Source: Diaphorobacter sp. HDW4A
GTDB lineage: Bacteria; Pseudomonadota; Gammaproteobacteria; Burkholderiales; Burkholderiaceae_C
Direction of reading: 5' to 3'
Assembly: GCF_011305995.1 (NCBI RefSeq)
Contig: NZ_CP049910.1
Coordinates: 2,914,001-2,978,000, forward strand
Length of the DNA stretch: 64,000 nt
The notes under the pieces are model-generated. The model was not told the DNA's origin, searched no databases, and worked only from the letters and a program-made list of their open reading frames with translations. Shown piece by piece: positions 1-8,496 of this stretch; position 1 is the first letter of the stretch; each line of letters begins with the position of its first letter. Position numbers and translations under genes: made by a program.

Positions 1-1
1 C

Positions 2-919
2 AACGGCGCGGCCTGCCATGCGCAGATGTACACCATGGCGAGCGTGCTGCAGCACGGCAGCGATGAGCAGAAAAGGGCCGTGCTGCCGCGCATCGCGAGC
101 GGTAGCCTGCGTCTGCAGGCCTTCGGCGTGACCGAGCCGGATGCGGGCTCGAACACCCTGCGCATCAAGACCTTTGCCCGCAAGGTCAACGGCGGCTATG
201 TGATCAACGGCCAGAAGATCTGGACCTCGCGCTTTCGCCAGTCCGACATGTACTTGCTGCTCGCGCGTACCACGCCCTATGAAGAAGTGCAACGCAAGAC
301 CGACGGCCTGAGCCTGTTCCTCGTGGACATCGCCCGCGCGGGCAAGTCATTGCAGTCACGCACCATCGACACCATGCTCAACCACCACACGAACGAGGTG
401 TTCATCGACAACCTCGAAGTGGAAGATGCTTGGCGCATCGGCGAGGAAGGCAAGGGTTTCCAGTACCTGCTGTCATCGCTGAACGCCGAACGGCTGCTGG
501 TGTCCAGCGAATGCATTGGCGACGGCAAATGGTTCATCGAGCGCGCGCGCAACTACGCAACCGAGCGCGTGGTGTTTGACCGTCCCATCGGCAGCAATCA
601 GGGCGTGGCCTTTCCCATCGCCAAGGCGCACATGAACCTCTGCGCTGCCGAGCTCATGCGCAACCAGGCTGCATCCCTGTTCGATCAGGGATTGAACTGC
701 GGTGCAGAAGCCAATATGTCCAAGTACCTGTGCTCCGAAGCCTCCTGGGAGGCCGCCGAGGCCGCGATGACGACCTTCGGTGGCTACGGCGTGGCAACGG
801 AGTACGACATCGAGCGCAAGTGGAAAGAGACGCGCTTGTTCCGCACCGCGCCGATCTCCAACAACCTCGTGCTCGCCTATGTGGCGCAGCACGTGTTGCA
901 GATGCCGCGCTCGTACTGA
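2..919 (+). CDS. Acyl-CoA dehydrogenase, 5' end outside the window
   Basis: Flavoprotein that oxidises an acyl-CoA to the trans-2-enoyl-CoA in the cytoplasm, passing electrons to ETF. The reading frame is open from base 2, so the gene starts upstream; the first in-window ATG is at base 26. Visible family features are VTEPDAGSN (the FAD/substrate-binding TEPxAGSD-type motif), the INGQKIWTS strand, and a C-terminal GGYGVATEY segment before the last helices. It lies 24 bp upstream of an enoyl-CoA hydratase and an MmgE/PrpD gene, which fits one acyl-CoA degradation operon. The exact acyl substrate cannot be read from the sequence. Confidence 0.9.
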   Translation, partial: NGAACHAQMYTMASVLQHGSDEQKRAVLPRIASGSLRLQAFGVTEPDAGSNTLRIKTFARKVNGGYVINGQKIWTSRFRQSDMYLLLARTTPYEEVQRKTDGLSLFLVDIARAGKSLQSRTIDTMLNHHTNEVFIDNLEVEDAWRIGEEGKGFQYLLSSLNAERLLVSSECIGDGKWFIERARNYATERVVFDRPIGSNQGVAFPIAKAHMNLCAAELMRNQAASLFDQGLNCGAEANMSKYLCSEASWEAAEAAMTTFGGYGVATEYDIERKWKETRLFRTAPISNNLVLAYVAQHVLQMPRSY

Positions 920-943
920 CCACCGAGAAGGAGAAACGAAACC

Positions 944-1726
944 ATGAACACATTGATCGTCGAGCGCAACGCGTCCACCGGCGTAGCGCTCGTGACCCTC
1001 AACCGCCCCGCCGTGCTCAACGCCTTCAACACCGAGATGTGGCAGGAACTCTGGAGCCTGCTGCGCGAGCTGGCCTTTGACACCAGCCTGCGCTGCGTGG
1101 TCTTTCAGGGCGCGGGCGAGCGCGCGTTCTCCGCAGGCGGTGACCTCAAGGAGCGCAACGGCATGACCGATGCGCAGTGGGCCGCGCAGCACCAGCTCAT
1201 CGAAGACGTGCTGCTCGCGATCCGCGATTTTCCGCGCCCCGTCATCGCGGCCTTGCAGGGCATCGCGCATGGCGGCGGGCTGGAGCTCGCGCTGATGTGC
1301 GACTTCATCATTGCCGACACCAGCGCCGATCTCGCGTTGCCCGAGAGCAAGCGCGGCTTTCTGCCGGGCGGTGGCGGCATGCAGAACCTCGTGCGTGCCA
1401 TCGGCGTGCGCAAGACCAAGCAGATGCTCTACAGCGGCGCACGCCTCAACGCACAGACCGCGTTCGACTGGGGCATCTTCAACGAGCTGACACCAGCAGG
1501 CCAGCACCTCGCGCGCGCCATGGAGATCGCGCAGGACATCGCCCGCGCCGCGCCGCAGGCAGTGCGCAGCGCCAAGCTCACGCTGCAGCACGGCGCGGAC
1601 ACGGATTTCCGCACCGGCTACGCACTCGACCTCGCCCATCACAACCTGCTGGTGCGCAGCCCGGACCGCCTCGAAGGCATCCGAGCCTTCAACGAAAAAC
1701 GGGAGCCGCAATGGACGCAGCAGTGA
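944..1726 (+). CDS. Enoyl-CoA hydratase/isomerase (crotonase) family protein
   Basis: 260-residue crotonase-fold enzyme, the usual length for the family. Crotonases hydrate or isomerise enoyl-CoA thioesters. The oxyanion-hole region FSAGGDLKE and the IAHGGGLELAL segment are both present, as are the later PESKRGFLPGGGG residues that usually carry an active-site acid. The start ATG follows GAAGGAGAAACG-type Shine-Dalgarno sequence (bases 928-936). It follows the acyl-CoA dehydrogenase by 24 bp and overlaps the next gene by 16 bp, so the three are probably co-transcribed and act on the same CoA thioester. Substrate not determined. Confidence 0.88.
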   Translation: MNTLIVERNASTGVALVTLNRPAVLNAFNTEMWQELWSLLRELAFDTSLRCVVFQGAGERAFSAGGDLKERNGMTDAQWAAQHQLIEDVLLAIRDFPRPVIAALQGIAHGGGLELALMCDFIIADTSADLALPESKRGFLPGGGGMQNLVRAIGVRKTKQMLYSGARLNAQTAFDWGIFNELTPAGQHLARAMEIAQDIARAAPQAVRSAKLTLQHGADTDFRTGYALDLAHHNLLVRSPDRLEGIRAFNEKREPQWTQQ

Positions 1727-3060
1727 AGCCCACGACCACGCAGCAGGCACAGAAATTTGCAGGCATCTGGGAGCAGATCTACCTGCGCGATGCGAGCCGC
1801 TTTGATGCCCCGGCGCTGGAACACGCACGCCGCGCGCTCGTCGACACGTTGGCCTGCATCATTGGCGGTGCCAGTCAGCAGTGCACGCGCGCTGCGGCGC
1901 TGGCCGCATCCAGCCACAGCGCGGGTGACGTGGCGCTGGTGCTTGGCACGGCATCGCACGCGCTCGACTTCGACGATGTCTGCATGCTCGCCACCTGCCA
2001 CCCGAGCGCGCCGGTGATCGCCGCCCTGCTGAGCCAATTGCCGCACTGCCCCGAAGACACCACGCTCGCTCAACTGCTGCGCGCGCATCTGGTCGGCACC
2101 GAGGTGATGCTGCGCCTCGGCGCCTGGCTTGGCTTTGGCCACTACGAACTGGGCTTTCATGCGACCGGCACGTTGGGCACGGTGGGCGCGACGGCCGCCG
2201 TGGCCCATCTGCTCGCCCTGCCCATCGATGCGGCACGCACGGCCATCGCCATCGCCGCCAGCTCGGCCAGCGGCCTGCGCGCGAATTTCGGCACGGACAC
2301 CAAGCCGCTGCACGTGGGATTCGCCGCAAGCGCCGCCGTGCGCGCCGTGGCACTGACGCGCGCAGGAGCGACCGCCAACAGCACAGCCGCCATCGCCGGA
2401 TTCGCGCGCGCCTATTCCGGCGACGCGATGCTGGCTCTGCCGCATTTCGATGTCGACACGCCATGGGCCGTGAACGCTCCAGGCCTCGAGATCAAGCGCT
2501 ATCCCAGCTGCTACCTCACCCACCGCATGATCGCGGGCGTGCTCAAGCTGCGGGCATCGCAGCCCGATGCGATCATCTTGCCCTCCCCCAAGATCGACAT
2601 CGAATTCCCACCGGGTGGCACCATCCCGCTGCAATACCCGCAGCCCGCCACCGGCCTGCAGGGCAAGTTCAGCGCGCCCTACTGCGCGGCGGCGGCATGG
2701 GTGGACGGCCATGTGTCGCTCGGCAGCTTCACCGATGACGCCGTGCATCGGAGCGATGTGCTGCACGCCATGCAGCAGGTTCACGTGCACGAACGCCAAG
2801 GCGCACCCGAGGCGCTGGACACCGCCCCGGTGCGCGTGAGCATCGAAGGCATCGGCAGCATTCTGGTCGACTGGGCACCGGGCTCGCTGCAAGACCCGCC
2901 CAGCAACGCCGAGCTGCTCGCCAAATGGCAAGACTGCGAGCGCATCGGTGGCTTGAGCCTGCCGCCCGAACTGGCGGAGCAACTGATGCAGACCGACGCC
3001 GCAACGCCGGCCCATGAGCTGCTCATGCCGCTGACTGACGCGGTGCTCCAACGGAACTGA
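1711..3060 (+). CDS. MmgE/PrpD family protein
   Basis: 449 residues from the ATG at 1711, which overlaps the crotonase stop by 16 bp. The frame is open much further upstream, but that part only shadows the crotonase gene. The MmgE/PrpD fold includes 2-methylcitrate dehydratase and cis-aconitate decarboxylase-like enzymes. The helical N-terminal domain holds the family HALDFDD segment (about residues 80-90), FHATGTLGTVGA and GLRANFGTDTKPLH follow, and a smaller C-terminal domain carries the KRYPSCYLTH segment. In an operon with an acyl-CoA dehydrogenase and hydratase, a role on a small branched or di-acid intermediate is plausible. I cannot choose dehydratase over decarboxylase. Confidence 0.85.
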   Translation: MDAAVKPTTTQQAQKFAGIWEQIYLRDASRFDAPALEHARRALVDTLACIIGGASQQCTRAAALAASSHSAGDVALVLGTASHALDFDDVCMLATCHPSAPVIAALLSQLPHCPEDTTLAQLLRAHLVGTEVMLRLGAWLGFGHYELGFHATGTLGTVGATAAVAHLLALPIDAARTAIAIAASSASGLRANFGTDTKPLHVGFAASAAVRAVALTRAGATANSTAAIAGFARAYSGDAMLALPHFDVDTPWAVNAPGLEIKRYPSCYLTHRMIAGVLKLRASQPDAIILPSPKIDIEFPPGGTIPLQYPQPATGLQGKFSAPYCAAAAWVDGHVSLGSFTDDAVHRSDVLHAMQQVHVHERQGAPEALDTAPVRVSIEGIGSILVDWAPGSLQDPPSNAELLAKWQDCERIGGLSLPPELAEQLMQTDAATPAHELLMPLTDAVLQRN

Positions 3061-3188
3061 CATCGAAAAGCCACTGACCTCTTCAAAATTTCAACCCTCA
3101 AACGGAAGTGACTATTCACACTTAAGTAGTCTGGAATGGCATGATGTCAGGTTTTTCGCCCGCAGATTGAAAGACAATCTCGGTCACC

Positions 3189-4100
3189 ATGATCGTTCGT
3201 CCCAATTTGCACTGGCTGCGCATGCTGTTTGTATTGCGCGGCTCGGTGCTCCCAAAGATCGCTCCACAACTGATCGCAGCAACCTCTTTTGCCATCCTCG
3301 TCACCTGGTTGCATGGCTCCATCCTGAGCTGGAAGGTTTCTCTCAACTTTGTCCCTTTCTCACTGATAGGGTTGACGCTGGCGATCTTTTTGGGGTTTCG
3401 CAACAGCACCTCCTACGCACGCTACTGGGAGGCACGAACGCTCTGGGGCACCGTGCTCAATGGCTCGCGCACGCTGATCCGGCAGGCCCTCACGCTCACC
3501 AATGACCAGCGGCACACGGCCACGTTGATCAATCGGTTGTGCGCCTTCCCCCATGCCATGAAGCACCAGTTGCGTCGCACCGATGCGCGTGCCGATCTGG
3601 AAAACTTTCTACCCAAAGCCGAATGCGATCATGTGGTGCGCTCCGTCTTTCCCGCCAACATGACACTGCTTCTCGTCGGTGAATGGCTGGGAGATCGACT
3701 GCGCGGCGGCGACATCCAGCCCGTGATGGAAACATCCTTCGAGCGCCCGCTGGAAGTACTGACCGCAGCCATCGGCGGCTGCGAACGCATCGCGAGCACG
3801 CCCATTCCGTTCACCTACTCGGTCATCGTCCATCGCAGCATTTATCTGTATTGTTTCTGGCTGCCGTTCGGCCTGCTGGACGCCATCGGCACCATGACCC
3901 CGGTGATCGTCTGCTTCATCGCCTACACGTTCTTTGCGCTTGAGGCACTGGGTGCCGAAATCGAAGACCCGTTCGGCACCGCGCCCAACGATTTGGCCCT
4001 CAATGCGATGGCGCACATGATCGAGACATCACTGCTAGAAATGGTGAACGAAAAGCCCAGAACAGCAAAACCCGAAGTGAAGGATTTCGTGCTGCAGTGA
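3189..4100 (+). CDS. Bestrophin family membrane protein (YneE/UPF0187 type)
   Basis: 303 residues starting with a basic N-terminus (MIVRPNLHWLRMLF). The family forms pentameric anion or cation channels in the inner membrane. Visible membrane spans lie at about residues 25-45, 52-72, 215-235 and 236-255. The LGFRNSTSYARYWEAR stretch, with its conserved R-N-x2-S-Y-x-R-Y-W-E, is diagnostic of the bacterial bestrophin family. The C-terminal part has the acidic EDPFGTAPNDL segment. It is preceded by about 130 bp without a gene and is not obviously in an operon with its neighbours. Confidence 0.88.
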   Translation: MIVRPNLHWLRMLFVLRGSVLPKIAPQLIAATSFAILVTWLHGSILSWKVSLNFVPFSLIGLTLAIFLGFRNSTSYARYWEARTLWGTVLNGSRTLIRQALTLTNDQRHTATLINRLCAFPHAMKHQLRRTDARADLENFLPKAECDHVVRSVFPANMTLLLVGEWLGDRLRGGDIQPVMETSFERPLEVLTAAIGGCERIASTPIPFTYSVIVHRSIYLYCFWLPFGLLDAIGTMTPVIVCFIAYTFFALEALGAEIEDPFGTAPNDLALNAMAHMIETSLLEMVNEKPRTAKPEVKDFVLQ

Positions 4101-4127
4101 AGCAGCCAGGAGAGCCTCGGAAGTCGC

Positions 4128-4592
4128 CTAGAACTTCAGATGCCTGGAGAGCACCCCGCTCGCACGCTGAAGAAAATCAAACTCCTGATCCGTCACGGTT
4201 TGGCTCACCAAATCCAAATGGCACAGCGTGCCCCAGAGCTTGTTCACGTTGTCGAGAATAGGCACGCCAACGTAGGCGTTGTAATTGCCTTGATGGCGGT
4301 GACCGTCCAGACGCACATCCTCGGCCGTATCGCATGACAGGAAATGACCGTCGCGCGCCACAAATTGGCAGAAGCTGTCGCCCATTGCTACCGGTTTGAT
4401 GTGTTTCGGCATGACCTGCCCCTGCTTGTCATACACATGCACATTGCGGATCAAATCGCCATCAAACTGATTGACCGCAGTGAACCGGTGAGGCACTCGC
4501 TCGTTCAGATACGCCAGCCCCAGTAGCAAATCCCGCTTCAATAGTTGCGAAAACTCGATCAGTTCGCCTGCATCAAAACCATCAGAACTCAC
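4128..4592 (-). CDS. GAF domain-containing protein
   Basis: 154-residue soluble protein that is essentially one GAF domain. It starts at a GTG (4592) preceded by GGAG. A short N-terminal helix is followed by the beta-strand VNQFDGDLIRNVHVYD and the segment GDSFCQFVARDGHFLSCDTAEDVR, typical of GAF proteins that modulate signalling. The region AYVGVPILDNVNKLWGTLC is the usual GAF strand with P-I-L and G-T-L-C. No output domain is present, so it may sense a ligand alone or partner another protein. It converges with the bestrophin gene. Confidence 0.75.
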   Translation of the reverse strand: MSSDGFDAGELIEFSQLLKRDLLLGLAYLNERVPHRFTAVNQFDGDLIRNVHVYDKQGQVMPKHIKPVAMGDSFCQFVARDGHFLSCDTAEDVRLDGHRHQGNYNAYVGVPILDNVNKLWGTLCHLDLVSQTVTDQEFDFLQRASGVLSRHLKF

Positions 4593-4686
4593 GGAGTCTC
4601 CATCCCATCAGGTGTTCGATCTGTCAATTTATAGAAATTAATTGTACAGACAGAACAACGCAAACAACTACGGTCTCACAAAGGAA

Positions 4687-4708
4687 AAGGCGGAGCAAGC
4701 TCCGCCTT
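4687..4708 (-). terminator. Rho-independent terminator hairpin
   Basis: Perfect 10-bp stem (AAGGCGGAGC / GCTCCGCCTT) with a 2-base loop. Read on the minus strand it is followed by TTCCTTT. It lies 35 bp after the stop of the RcnB-like gene and most likely terminates it. The surrounding gap 4593-4743 holds nothing else I can identify. Confidence 0.7.
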
Positions 4709-4743
4709 CATTTTGGCATTCGAGTGCAAATTCGCTCGGTCAG

Positions 4744-5187
4744 TCAGTTCCCCAAAATCAACTGAGCAATCACACCTGAAGCCACAGCCACCAGCATGTA
4801 GTCACCACCATACTGCACCCATTGCTGACCATGTCCGGGCTTCTTCAGCCCATGATGCTTCCAGTCGTTTACGACATATTGATGTCCACGGTACTGCGGC
4901 GGCAAACGACCGCCCTGCCGCCACTCCTGATCAGGCCCCGCACCGCGCGCGTGCTGTTGTTGCTGATGCGGTAGACCCTTTGGCGCTGGCTTCTGCGTGA
5001 TGTGTCCAGACGACTGAGGAGGCGGCTTATGGCTACCGGCCCCTGGTTGCTGTACCTGACGCTGCTGCTCATTCTGCACCCCTTGCCCATGCTGCAGAGG
5101 CTGTGGCTGTGCATTGACCGCTGGCACACACAGCCCGAATGCGAGAGCTGACATTGCCAGAAAAGTACCGATCCTCGATGCTTGCAT
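4744..5187 (-). CDS. RcnB family periplasmic protein
   Basis: 147 residues with a signal peptide (MQASRIGTFLAMSALAFG..., cleavage after VNA near residue 26). A long Gln/His/Pro-rich linker follows at about residues 27-95. The C-terminal RcnB-type domain contains LPPQYRGHQYVVNDWKHHGL and ends in a hydrophobic GGDYMLVAVASGVIAQLIL strand. RcnB of E. coli is a periplasmic protein needed for nickel/cobalt homeostasis, and many relatives have unknown roles. The His- and Gln-rich linker could bind metal, but that is inference. It appears monocistronic with the hairpin at 4687-4708 as its terminator. Confidence 0.75.
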   Translation of the reverse strand: MQASRIGTFLAMSALAFGLCVPAVNAQPQPLQHGQGVQNEQQRQVQQPGAGSHKPPPQSSGHITQKPAPKGLPHQQQQHARGAGPDQEWRQGGRLPPQYRGHQYVVNDWKHHGLKKPGHGQQWVQYGGDYMLVAVASGVIAQLILGN

Positions 5188-5313
5188 TGCGTGTTTTCCT
5201 CACTTCAAATTGACAATTCAATGCTAGCGTCAGGAGTGCCCCACTTGGGTATCCGCTCGGTAAACTCGTGCAATAGTTCTTGTTCGCAGAGTTTCGGCGT
5301 CGCCCATAGAAAC

Positions 5314-5339
5314 GCCTCAAGTGATTTCCCACTTGAGGC
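5314..5339. terminator. Hairpin resembling an intrinsic terminator
   Basis: 10-bp perfect stem with a 6-base loop, flanked by AAAC on the left and TTTG on the right. It lies directly beside the tRNA 3'-end-like fragment, where the terminator of a tRNA gene would be expected on the minus strand. No nearby protein gene clearly needs it. Confidence 0.5.
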
Positions 5340-5347
5340 TTTGATCT

Positions 5348-5377
5348 GGCGAAAACGAAGGGATTTGAACCCTCTTG
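5348..5377 (-). other. tRNA 3'-end-like fragment (possible attachment-site remnant)
   Basis: Read on the minus strand the sequence is a T-arm (GAGGG-TTCAAAT-CCCTT), an acceptor 3' strand and CCA. No D-arm or anticodon arm precedes it, so it is not a tRNA gene. Integrases of the P4 type recombine at tRNA 3' ends and leave such fragments at element borders. The 14-base core TGGCGAAAACGAAG recurs in near-identical form at 7115-7128. Confidence 0.5.
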
Positions 5378-5750
5378 GGCAAGTAATCACGGGAATGACA
5401 GGGCATACATACCCAAGAAAATCAACAATTTTCCACCACCCAGCAATCCTCACTCAACCCGAACTACACTGTAACTGTCACCTGCATGTGTCATTTTCAG
5501 CAGCCAACCTAGTTAGGTAGAGTCATTGCCTGGAAATTCCCCGAAAGGCCTGCACACCTAGCAATGCAGCCAGTATCAGCAACATACAACGGGAATCCAT
5601 AGACACTGATGAAGGAGTCAGCGGCGGGACGGCATCACTGGACGTCGAACCAGAAGACAGCATGGATTCCAGAAGGCGACATTGCGTCGTGGTGCTTATA
5701 TAAAATGCTGAGTAGCAGCTAAGCTTTTATTGACTGGAAAGTCACCACTA

Positions 5751-6707
5751 TCAATTGTTACCACCACTGCCACCGCCGCCCTGATTGGTTACTGCGTCTT
5801 GACATGTGTAAGGAAGCGTCCAAGTTTGCGTCGGATTAAGAGCACTGCCGAACCCATATCCTTGTGGAGCTGTCGCTATGATCGTCGCAGTACCAGATCC
5901 TAAAGCAGTGATATTAGTCATCACACCATTTGCGTCGTATTCCGGCTGATCTGCCGATCGTGTATATGAAAAGCTGACTGAAAGGCTTGGAACTGCTGGT
6001 GTAGTGACAGGCGATGTATCCAAGACCGGTTGATAATCAATAACTGATCCGTTAGACGTACCGTCTGTAGCGGCCCACGTATAACTATCAATCTGTGAAG
6101 TGGTATCGCACCTCAACGTTGGATCGCTAGCCACCTGCACAGGGACAACTACAGGACAAACCGCCTCTGAAGTGCATGAAGCCCCTGGAGCCAGCTCAGA
6201 GCCAATAATGCATGTTCCCGTCTCGACTGAGTTGCCATTCGTGGTAATACGCATTCGTTTACCGCTCGAATTTGTTACCGTAATCAGCGGTGACGGCGTT
6301 GCAAACGCGATTTGGGTGTCCGTTAGTACACCCCCGTTTACGTCACTGAACTCATAAGGCCCTGCCGCTCGAACAATGGATTCGCTGCTCAGAAAAAAGG
6401 TGGTCAGGGCTCCAGCGATTAGAAATACTGAGAGAAGCTTGCGCGATCCGTTTTTTCCGCTCAGTTTCCAACCAACAAACCCAAACAGCACAGCCAAAAG
6501 GCCAATTCCCGACATCGTGAGCCCTGGAACCGATGACACGTCTGTAGCAGGAGGCACAGGCACGGGTGCATATCCCAAAGAGATTTGACATGCATTGGAT
6601 ACTTGTTGTGCCCATGATGCCGATACCCCTGCAGTAGCAAGAGTTGCCATTGTCACACGCGTCAAAACCGTCAATTTTCCAATATCACATTTCAATGTCA
6701 GTTTCAT
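5751..6707 (-). CDS. Secreted protein with possible internal exosortase (midcut-by-XrtH-like) signal
   Basis: 318 residues. The N-terminus is a signal-like segment (about residues 12-34, ending SWAQ). Around residues 51-90 there is a tripartite signal: proline-rich VPPATDVSSVPGL, a hydrophobic span (about 66-82) and basic residues K81, K85, R89, K90. A second hydrophobic span covers about 91-106. A mature domain of about 200 residues follows, rich in Thr/Ser/Val with several cysteines, ending in a Gly/Asn tail. A PTL/VPGL-type motif plus membrane span plus Arg in the middle of a protein is the layout described for substrates of exosortase H. I cannot confirm family membership. Its base composition is more AT-rich than its neighbours. 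Confidence 0.5.
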   Translation of the reverse strand: MKLTLKCDIGKLTVLTRVTMATLATAGVSASWAQQVSNACQISLGYAPVPVPPATDVSSVPGLTMSGIGLLAVLFGFVGWKLSGKNGSRKLLSVFLIAGALTTFFLSSESIVRAAGPYEFSDVNGGVLTDTQIAFATPSPLITVTNSSGKRMRITTNGNSVETGTCIIGSELAPGASCTSEAVCPVVVPVQVASDPTLRCDTTSQIDSYTWAATDGTSNGSVIDYQPVLDTSPVTTPAVPSLSVSFSYTRSADQPEYDANGVMTNITALGSGTATIIATAPQGYGFGSALNPTQTWTLPYTCQDAVTNQGGGGSGGNN

Positions 6708-7290
6708 GAATTAGCCCCCGATTAAAGTCGGACGATTCTAATCACGACAAATTTAAAACTCGAGTTCTGAATTGCAAATTGACAAATTTTAATGATACAA
6801 GATTCCTATTGAAGGATTCTTGATCGTCATTGACGTATGTGATACCTCTTCTTAAGACGATCTGGCCTGCCCCTAGTAAGGTAGACGAATTCCGCCTATC
6901 TTTTGAGCACAGGAGGCCGTCAAGCAAGTGCCCGAGCGCGCAATACTGGGCTAGGAGCCCGCACGTGCATTCATGACTGCAATGGCCGAAGACCTTGAGG
7001 TATCAGAGAACGCAGACGAAAAAAGCCGCAGAAGGCTTTCACACCATCCTTGCAGCTTCCCCAGTAGACAAAGAAAAAGCCCCGAGCGAAAAAATCACTC
7101 AGGGCGTTGATTCTTGGCGGAAACGGAGTCCGCCAAAATAGTGTCCAATAGGATTCAAAATAGTTTTATAACCATTTGATTTTAAACACCTTATAAACCA
7201 TAAAGCGTCCATCGAAGTTCAATAGAATTCCGTTACTTCCAGCACTTTATGTGGGCATAATGTGGGGCAACTCTATTACAAAATCTGACC
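6708..7290. other. Intergenic region upstream of the integrase
   Basis: 583 bp with no credible gene. It contains two weak hairpins (7021-7038, stem AAAGCC/GGCTTT; 7079-7105, stem GCCC-GAG/CTC-GGGC with one mismatch), a tRNA-end-like fragment at 7115-7128, and the promoter region of the integrase at 7291. The stretch 7140-7290 is AT-rich. Confidence 0.45.
7115..7128 (-). other. Short tRNA-end-like repeat, candidate att site
   Basis: TGGCGGAAACGGAG matches the fragment at 5348-5361 at 12 of 14 bases, and both are preceded by a hairpin and TTGAT. It lies 162 bp upstream of a P4-type integrase, the usual spacing for an att site. It is too short to prove. Confidence 0.4.
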
Positions 7291-8496
7291 ATGCCCAAGA
7301 TTGCCAAGCAACTTTCTGACCGTGCCGTGGCGGCCCTCAAGACAGAGGGCCGCCACGCCGTAGGTGGTATTGCGGGTTTGCACCTGCGCATCTCAGCGGG
7401 ACACCGCGGTTGGATACTTCGTGTCAAAGTTGGAGATGCCCGAAAAGACATCGGACTCGGTGCCTATCCTGTTGTGAGCCTAGCAGAAGCCCGAGAACGG
7501 GCCTGGAAAATCCATGAGAGCATTCGCGAAGGTCGTGATCCAGTCGCTCCACGTCGCCAGCAGCGGCAAGCACTCTTGGCACAGGCCTCAACTGAAAAGA
7601 CATTCCGTTGGTGCACAGAAGAATTTCTCAAGGCCAAGTCTTCAGAGTGGAAGAACGCCAAGCACCGCCAGCAATGGGAAAACACACTCGAGATCTATGC
7701 AATGCCATGCCTAGGTAGGCAGGCCGTCTCTCTGATTGATTTGCCCCACGTACTCACATGCCTAGAACCCATCTGGAGTACCAAGAACGAAACCGCCAGT
7801 CGTTTGCGTGGCCGCATTGAGTCTGTTCTTGATTGGGCAACAGTGCGCAAATACAGAACAGGTGATAACCCCGCGCGCTGGAAAGGTCACCTCGACAAGG
7901 TGCTGGCCGCCCCATCCAAGATTCAGAAGGTAAAACATCATCGCGCCTTGGCTGTAGACGAGATGCCTGCATTCATTGTCACACTCAAAACTCGCACCGG
8001 CATCGCAGCACGAGCTCTGGAATTTGCCATCCTGACAGCAGCGAGGTCCGGCGAAGTGAGAGGGGCTATTTGGACAGAAATCGATTTTAAGAACGCAATT
8101 TGGACTATCCCTGCTGAACGCATGAAGGCAGGGGTTGAGCACCGAGTGCCACTGCCCATGCCTGCACTCAAGCTCCTCGAATCGCTCCCTCGTCTTGCGG
8201 GGACGGAACTACTATTTCCGGGCACCAAAGGGCAACCCCTCTCTGATATGACCATGACCGCAGTCATGCGACGCATGAACGTAGATGCAGTACCTCATGG
8301 ATTTCGCTCCACATTTAGAGATTGGGCTGGAGAAAAGACCAATTTCCCAAGAGAATTGGCTGAGCAGGCTTTAGCACATACGCTGGAAAGTAAAGTTGAA
8401 GCTGCATATCGGCGAGGTGACGCATTGATTAAACGTCGTGGCATGATGAATTCTTGGGCAGACTTCATTGATGGCAAACAGCCTCCAACGGCCTGA
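7291..8496 (+). CDS. P4-type tyrosine integrase (DUF4102 arm domain)
   Basis: 401 residues, standard for the family. The N-terminal arm-binding domain (about residues 1-90) contains GLHLRISAGHRGWILR and GLGAYPVVSLAEARE. The core-binding domain follows. The C-terminal catalytic domain shows the first Arg in LTAARSGEVRGAIW, the H-x2-R box HGFRSTFRDWAGE, and the nucleophile Tyr in EAAYRRGDAL near residue 376. It catalyses site-specific integration and excision of the element that extends to about 13.1 kb. The ATG at 7291 is the only good start. It is about 40% identical by eye in key motifs to the second integrase at 47295. Confidence 0.95.
   Translation: MPKIAKQLSDRAVAALKTEGRHAVGGIAGLHLRISAGHRGWILRVKVGDARKDIGLGAYPVVSLAEARERAWKIHESIREGRDPVAPRRQQRQALLAQASTEKTFRWCTEEFLKAKSSEWKNAKHRQQWENTLEIYAMPCLGRQAVSLIDLPHVLTCLEPIWSTKNETASRLRGRIESVLDWATVRKYRTGDNPARWKGHLDKVLAAPSKIQKVKHHRALAVDEMPAFIVTLKTRTGIAARALEFAILTAARSGEVRGAIWTEIDFKNAIWTIPAERMKAGVEHRVPLPMPALKLLESLPRLAGTELLFPGTKGQPLSDMTMTAVMRRMNVDAVPHGFRSTFRDWAGEKTNFPRELAEQALAHTLESKVEAAYRRGDALIKRRGMMNSWADFIDGKQPPTA

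Larger units (their letters stand above)
5188..5750. other. Intergenic region with hairpin and tRNA-like fragment
   Basis: 563 bp without a credible gene. It holds a 10-bp perfect hairpin at 5314-5339 (GCCTCAAGTG, loop ATTTCC, CACTTGAGGC) followed by TTT, which looks like a terminator. A tRNA 3'-end-like fragment follows at 5348-5377. The rest (5380-5750) shows no convincing coding potential. Confidence 0.5.

Noticed and set aside
1177..1710. Long N-terminal extension of the MmgE/PrpD gene
   Set aside because: This part is an alternative frame of the crotonase gene; the family starts at ATG 1711.
473..1828. 451-residue minus-strand frame opposite the acyl-CoA dehydrogenase and crotonase genes
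   Set aside because: It is antisense to two clear enzyme genes, has no family motifs, and reflects high-GC codon use on the other strand.
5348..5377. Complete tRNA gene
   Set aside because: Only the T-arm and acceptor 3' strand can be drawn; no D-arm or anticodon arm precedes it.
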